This document shows, one piece after another, positions 7,643 to 9,972 of a stretch of DNA of 9,972 nucleotides. The stretch comes from an uncultured Saprospiraceae bacterium. Lineage in GTDB: Bacteria > Bacteroidota > Bacteroidia > Chitinophagales > Saprospiraceae. Each line of letters starts with the position of its first letter. Position 1 is the first letter of the stretch. The position numbers were made by a program, and so were the translations under genes. The stretch covers positions 1 through 9,972 of the forward strand of contig CAKUWM010000080.1 in the NCBI GenBank assembly GCA_934699305.1, in the 5' to 3' direction. The notes beneath the pieces are model-generated. The model was given only the letters and a program-made list of their open reading frames with translations. It did not search any database and was not told where the DNA came from.

Positions 7643-7986
7643 GTTACTCGTTTTTAAATTTGAGTGCGAAATAATGCAAATATTTATTCTTAGAGTGTTT
7701 TCATAATGTTAAATTATTGAAAACCATTCAAAAAGAACGCAAAAAGCTTCTATTTGTTACGATGATAGTCTTGTATTTTGGTACGTTGGTCGAAAAATAG
7801 ACTTAAACCCTTATAAAATCAATAATTACAGACGCATTTCAACTCCGTTTTCTTTTGCTCGGTATTGCGATTTGAATTGTATAAAAACGACCCAAATGTT
7901 TTATTTTCATACTTTTCTAAAACATGAGTAATCCTTGTTTATTTAATACCTTATGTAGATGGAAGAAAATGACCACTTTTATCGGC
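7643..7986. other. Intergenic region with no visible gene
   Basis: These 344 bases lie between the ABC exporter stop and the receptor start, both minus strand. All frames are broken by stops within short distances, and I see no RNA gene, strong terminator or repeat. It should carry the receptor's promoter; the gap suggests the two genes are transcribed separately. Confidence 0.6.
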
Positions 7987-9822
7987 TTATATCTCTAATT
8001 GTTGCATCTCAACCAATCGGGTATAGAGGCCTCCTCGTTGCATTAATTCCTGGTGGCTACCTCGTTCTGCTATTTTTCCCTGTTTTAATACAATGATTTC
8101 GTCGGCGTGTTGGATGGTGCTTAGGCGATGGGCTATAATAATTCCTGTTTTGTTTTGAGTAAGCTTATCGATAGCATCCTGGACAAGCTTCTCACTCTCG
8201 GTATCGAGTGCTGATGTGGCTTCGTCCATAATAATTATGGGGGCATCTTTTAGAATGGCTCTGGCAATGGTGAGTCGTTGTCGTTGGCCACCACTAAGGC
8301 GCATTCCTCTATCTCCGATGAGTGTCTGATATCCATTTTCCAATTGTTCGATAAAGTCGTGTGCATTGGCTATTTTGGCTGCCTCTACGACTTTTTCCAT
8401 TGTAATTTCTTCCCTTCCAAATGCTATATTATTATACACTGTATCGTTAAAAAGTATAGCTTCCTGAGTAACCATAGACATCTGTCGTCGTAACGAATCC
8501 ATGGATATGTCTCGGATATCCTTTCCATCAATTTTGATAGCTCCCTGGCTGACGTCATAAAACCGAGGCAAGAGATCTACGATGGTCGATTTGCCGGCGC
8601 CACTTTCACCGACGATAGCAAGTGTTTTGCCCTTAGGTATAGTCAAACAAAAGTCTTGAAGAATAGTCGTATCGCCGTTGTATGAGAAGTTGACATGGTC
8701 AAATTCAATTTTTTGGTTAAACCTTTCCAATGTCGTCGCACCCTCTTTATCCCTGATGGTATCTTCCTGATCTAAGATGTCAAAGACTCTTGAGCCGGAC
8801 ACCATTCCCCGTTGTAAATTGGCAAAGGCCTGACCAATATTCTTTGCCGGATTCAAGACAGAGAAATACAATCCGAGATATCCTAGAAACATGGAAGCCG
8901 TCAAGCCGCCCGTATTAGTTAATACAAGATGACCCCCATATAGGATAATTACGGCAATGACTGCTACTCCCAGTGTTTCTGATAATGGTGAGGCTAATTC
9001 CCTGTTGGTAACAATTCTCTTCACAACACGGGTGTATTGATCATTGAGTTTTTGGTATTGATTTCTGACAAAACCCTCTGCATTGAAGATTTTGATGACT
9101 CTATTGCCCGTTATCATCTCATCGGTATAAGACATGAGGCTGCCAAGGAGATTTTGACTGACAATGGATTTTTTCCTTAATCCTCTCGAAATCTTATTGA
9201 TGATAAAACCAGATAAAGGAAAGAAAATAATTGTAAAGAATGTGAGCTCTTTGGAAATCACAAACAAGGCAGTAAAGGTCACTATGATGGTCAAAGGATC
9301 CCTGAACAATACCTGAATAGAAGTAACGACTGTGTTCTCAATTTCACTGACATCATTGCTTAATGTGGAAAGGAGATGGCCTTTTTGCCTTGTGTTGTAA
9401 AATTCAACAGAAGTATTGGTAAGCTTATTAAATAGTTGATTTCTTATCTTACGTACTAAATGAACCCTCATCCTGGCAAGCACTTTCTGGCTTAAAAAGC
9501 CAAAAGTATTTTTTAAAATAGTGACTAAAAGCAGGATAATAGTGATATATGCTAAGAGCATGAATTTTTGATTGGCCCCCGAACTAAATTGCCAGGCATA
9601 ATACTTAAATATGTCTTGAATGTAGGCAGTGCTGAATGAAAATATCGGAAAGGCTTCCGGCTTGACAATAGGATTATCCTTGAAAAGAAAATCTAATAAT
9701 GGAATAATCATGACAAAGTTGAGCAACCCAAATATAGTATAGAAAAAAATATATACTACATATTCAGGAATGTAGTGATGGTATGGCTTTGAAAATCTTA
9801 ATAGTTTAAAAAAAAGTTTCAT
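7987..9822 (-). CDS. MsbA-type ABC exporter, fused membrane and ATPase domains
   Basis: A half-transporter that would work as a homodimer in the inner membrane, exporting a lipid or hydrophobic substrate by ATP hydrolysis. Residues about 1-335 are the six-helix ABC type-1 membrane domain, with hydrophobic spans near 22-48, 88-112, 165-210 and 280-325. The ATPase domain is at about 370-605: Walker A GESGAGKS (405-412), Q-loop Gln453 (TQEAILFND), signature LSGGQ (509-513), Walker B IIIMDEATSALD with Asp533 and catalytic Glu534, and H-loop His565 (IIAHRLST). All catalytic residues are present, so it should be active. At 611 aa it has the usual length. It resembles MsbA lipid A flippases and drug-exporter relatives; sequence alone does not choose between them, so no symbol is given. 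It appears to be transcribed alone from a promoter element about 50 bases upstream. Confidence 0.94.
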   Translation of the reverse strand: MKLFFKLLRFSKPYHHYIPEYVVYIFFYTIFGLLNFVMIIPLLDFLFKDNPIVKPEAFPIFSFSTAYIQDIFKYYAWQFSSGANQKFMLLAYITIILLLVTILKNTFGFLSQKVLARMRVHLVRKIRNQLFNKLTNTSVEFYNTRQKGHLLSTLSNDVSEIENTVVTSIQVLFRDPLTIIVTFTALFVISKELTFFTIIFFPLSGFIINKISRGLRKKSIVSQNLLGSLMSYTDEMITGNRVIKIFNAEGFVRNQYQKLNDQYTRVVKRIVTNRELASPLSETLGVAVIAVIILYGGHLVLTNTGGLTASMFLGYLGLYFSVLNPAKNIGQAFANLQRGMVSGSRVFDILDQEDTIRDKEGATTLERFNQKIEFDHVNFSYNGDTTILQDFCLTIPKGKTLAIVGESGAGKSTIVDLLPRFYDVSQGAIKIDGKDIRDISMDSLRRQMSMVTQEAILFNDTVYNNIAFGREEITMEKVVEAAKIANAHDFIEQLENGYQTLIGDRGMRLSGGQRQRLTIARAILKDAPIIIMDEATSALDTESEKLVQDAIDKLTQNKTGIIIAHRLSTIQHADEIIVLKQGKIAERGSHQELMQRGGLYTRLVEMQQLEI

Positions 9823-9870
9823 CCTGTCTTGATTTGTTGGCTATCGTATTCATTCCGATTGAACCCGACG

Positions 9871-9878
9871 CAAAAGTA
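9871..9878 (-). promoter_or_regulatory. Bacteroidota-type -7 element (TACTTTTG) of the ABC exporter
   Basis: On the minus strand the sequence TACTTTTG matches the Bacteroidota -7 consensus TAnnTTTG exactly. It ends 48 bases before the exporter ATG, giving a predicted leader of roughly 40 bases. No convincing TTTG -33 element was found at the expected distance, so the call rests on the -7 element and position. Confidence 0.6.
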
Positions 9879-9887
9879 CAATATTTT

Positions 9888-9972
9888 ATGATGAACACGA
9901 TTCTGGATACCATTAATAAAACGGTGTGCGGAATTATGAAAACATCCGGAATTGGAGCATTTAATGGAGGAT
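9888..9972 (+). CDS. Possible start of a divergent gene (partial, runs off the right edge)
   Basis: An open frame begins ATGATG at 9888 or 9891 and is uninterrupted to the window end, giving MNTILDTINKTVCGIMKTSGIGAF and onward. This is 28 codons at most and no family can be recognised. The composition is plausible for a protein, and it lies head-to-head with the ABC exporter, about 65 bases from its ATG. It overlaps the likely upstream part of the exporter's promoter. The piece is too short to exclude chance. Confidence 0.3.
   Translation, partial: MMNTILDTINKTVCGIMKTSGIGAFNGG

Noticed and set aside
9819..9971. Minus-strand open frame entering from the right edge and ending at TGA overlapping the exporter ATG (ATGA)
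   Set aside because: The 4-base overlap looks like coupling, but the peptide is rich in Asn, His and Cys with no protein-like pattern, and it runs across the exact -7 element.

Overview
The window looks like chromosome from a member of the Bacteroidota. The evidence is the AT-rich intergenic DNA with little Shine-Dalgarno signal, a TAnnTTTG-type promoter element, an outer-membrane TonB-dependent receptor with a carboxypeptidase-regulatory-like N-terminal domain, a signal-peptide/TPR/transmembrane/LuxR-HTH regulator, and a large choice-of-anchor Q beta-helix surface protein. The protein style suggests Saprospiria, Chitinophagia or a relative, but the sequence alone does not fix the class.

Layout: bases 1-1695 (minus) hold the first 565 codons of a secreted beta-helix protein that runs off the left edge and is missing from any list of complete ORFs. 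A small single-pass membrane ORF (1685-1891, minus) overlaps its start by 11 bases. Next comes a 142-base spacer with GC-rich inverted and direct repeats, then a 579-aa membrane-spanning TPR/LuxR-type regulator (2034-3773, minus). An AT-rich gap separates these from a decayed IS5-family transposase (4067 to about 4608, plus), followed by about 280 bases of non-coding DNA with an 18-bp perfect palindrome and a hairpin. A 916-aa TonB-dependent outer-membrane receptor (4892-7642, minus) follows, then 344 bases with no gene, and a 611-aa MsbA-type ABC exporter (7987-9822, minus) with a good promoter element upstream. A possible divergent gene starts near the right edge.

How they may fit together: the minus-strand order regulator, small membrane protein, surface protein could be a local signalling and surface-adhesin unit, but only gene order supports this. 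The TonB receptor and the exporter look like independent envelope genes, each with its own upstream intergenic region. There is no SusD-like partner, CRISPR array, tRNA or rRNA. I found no clear evidence of a novel multi-gene system. The best leads are the regulator/small-protein/beta-helix arrangement and the repeats next to it.
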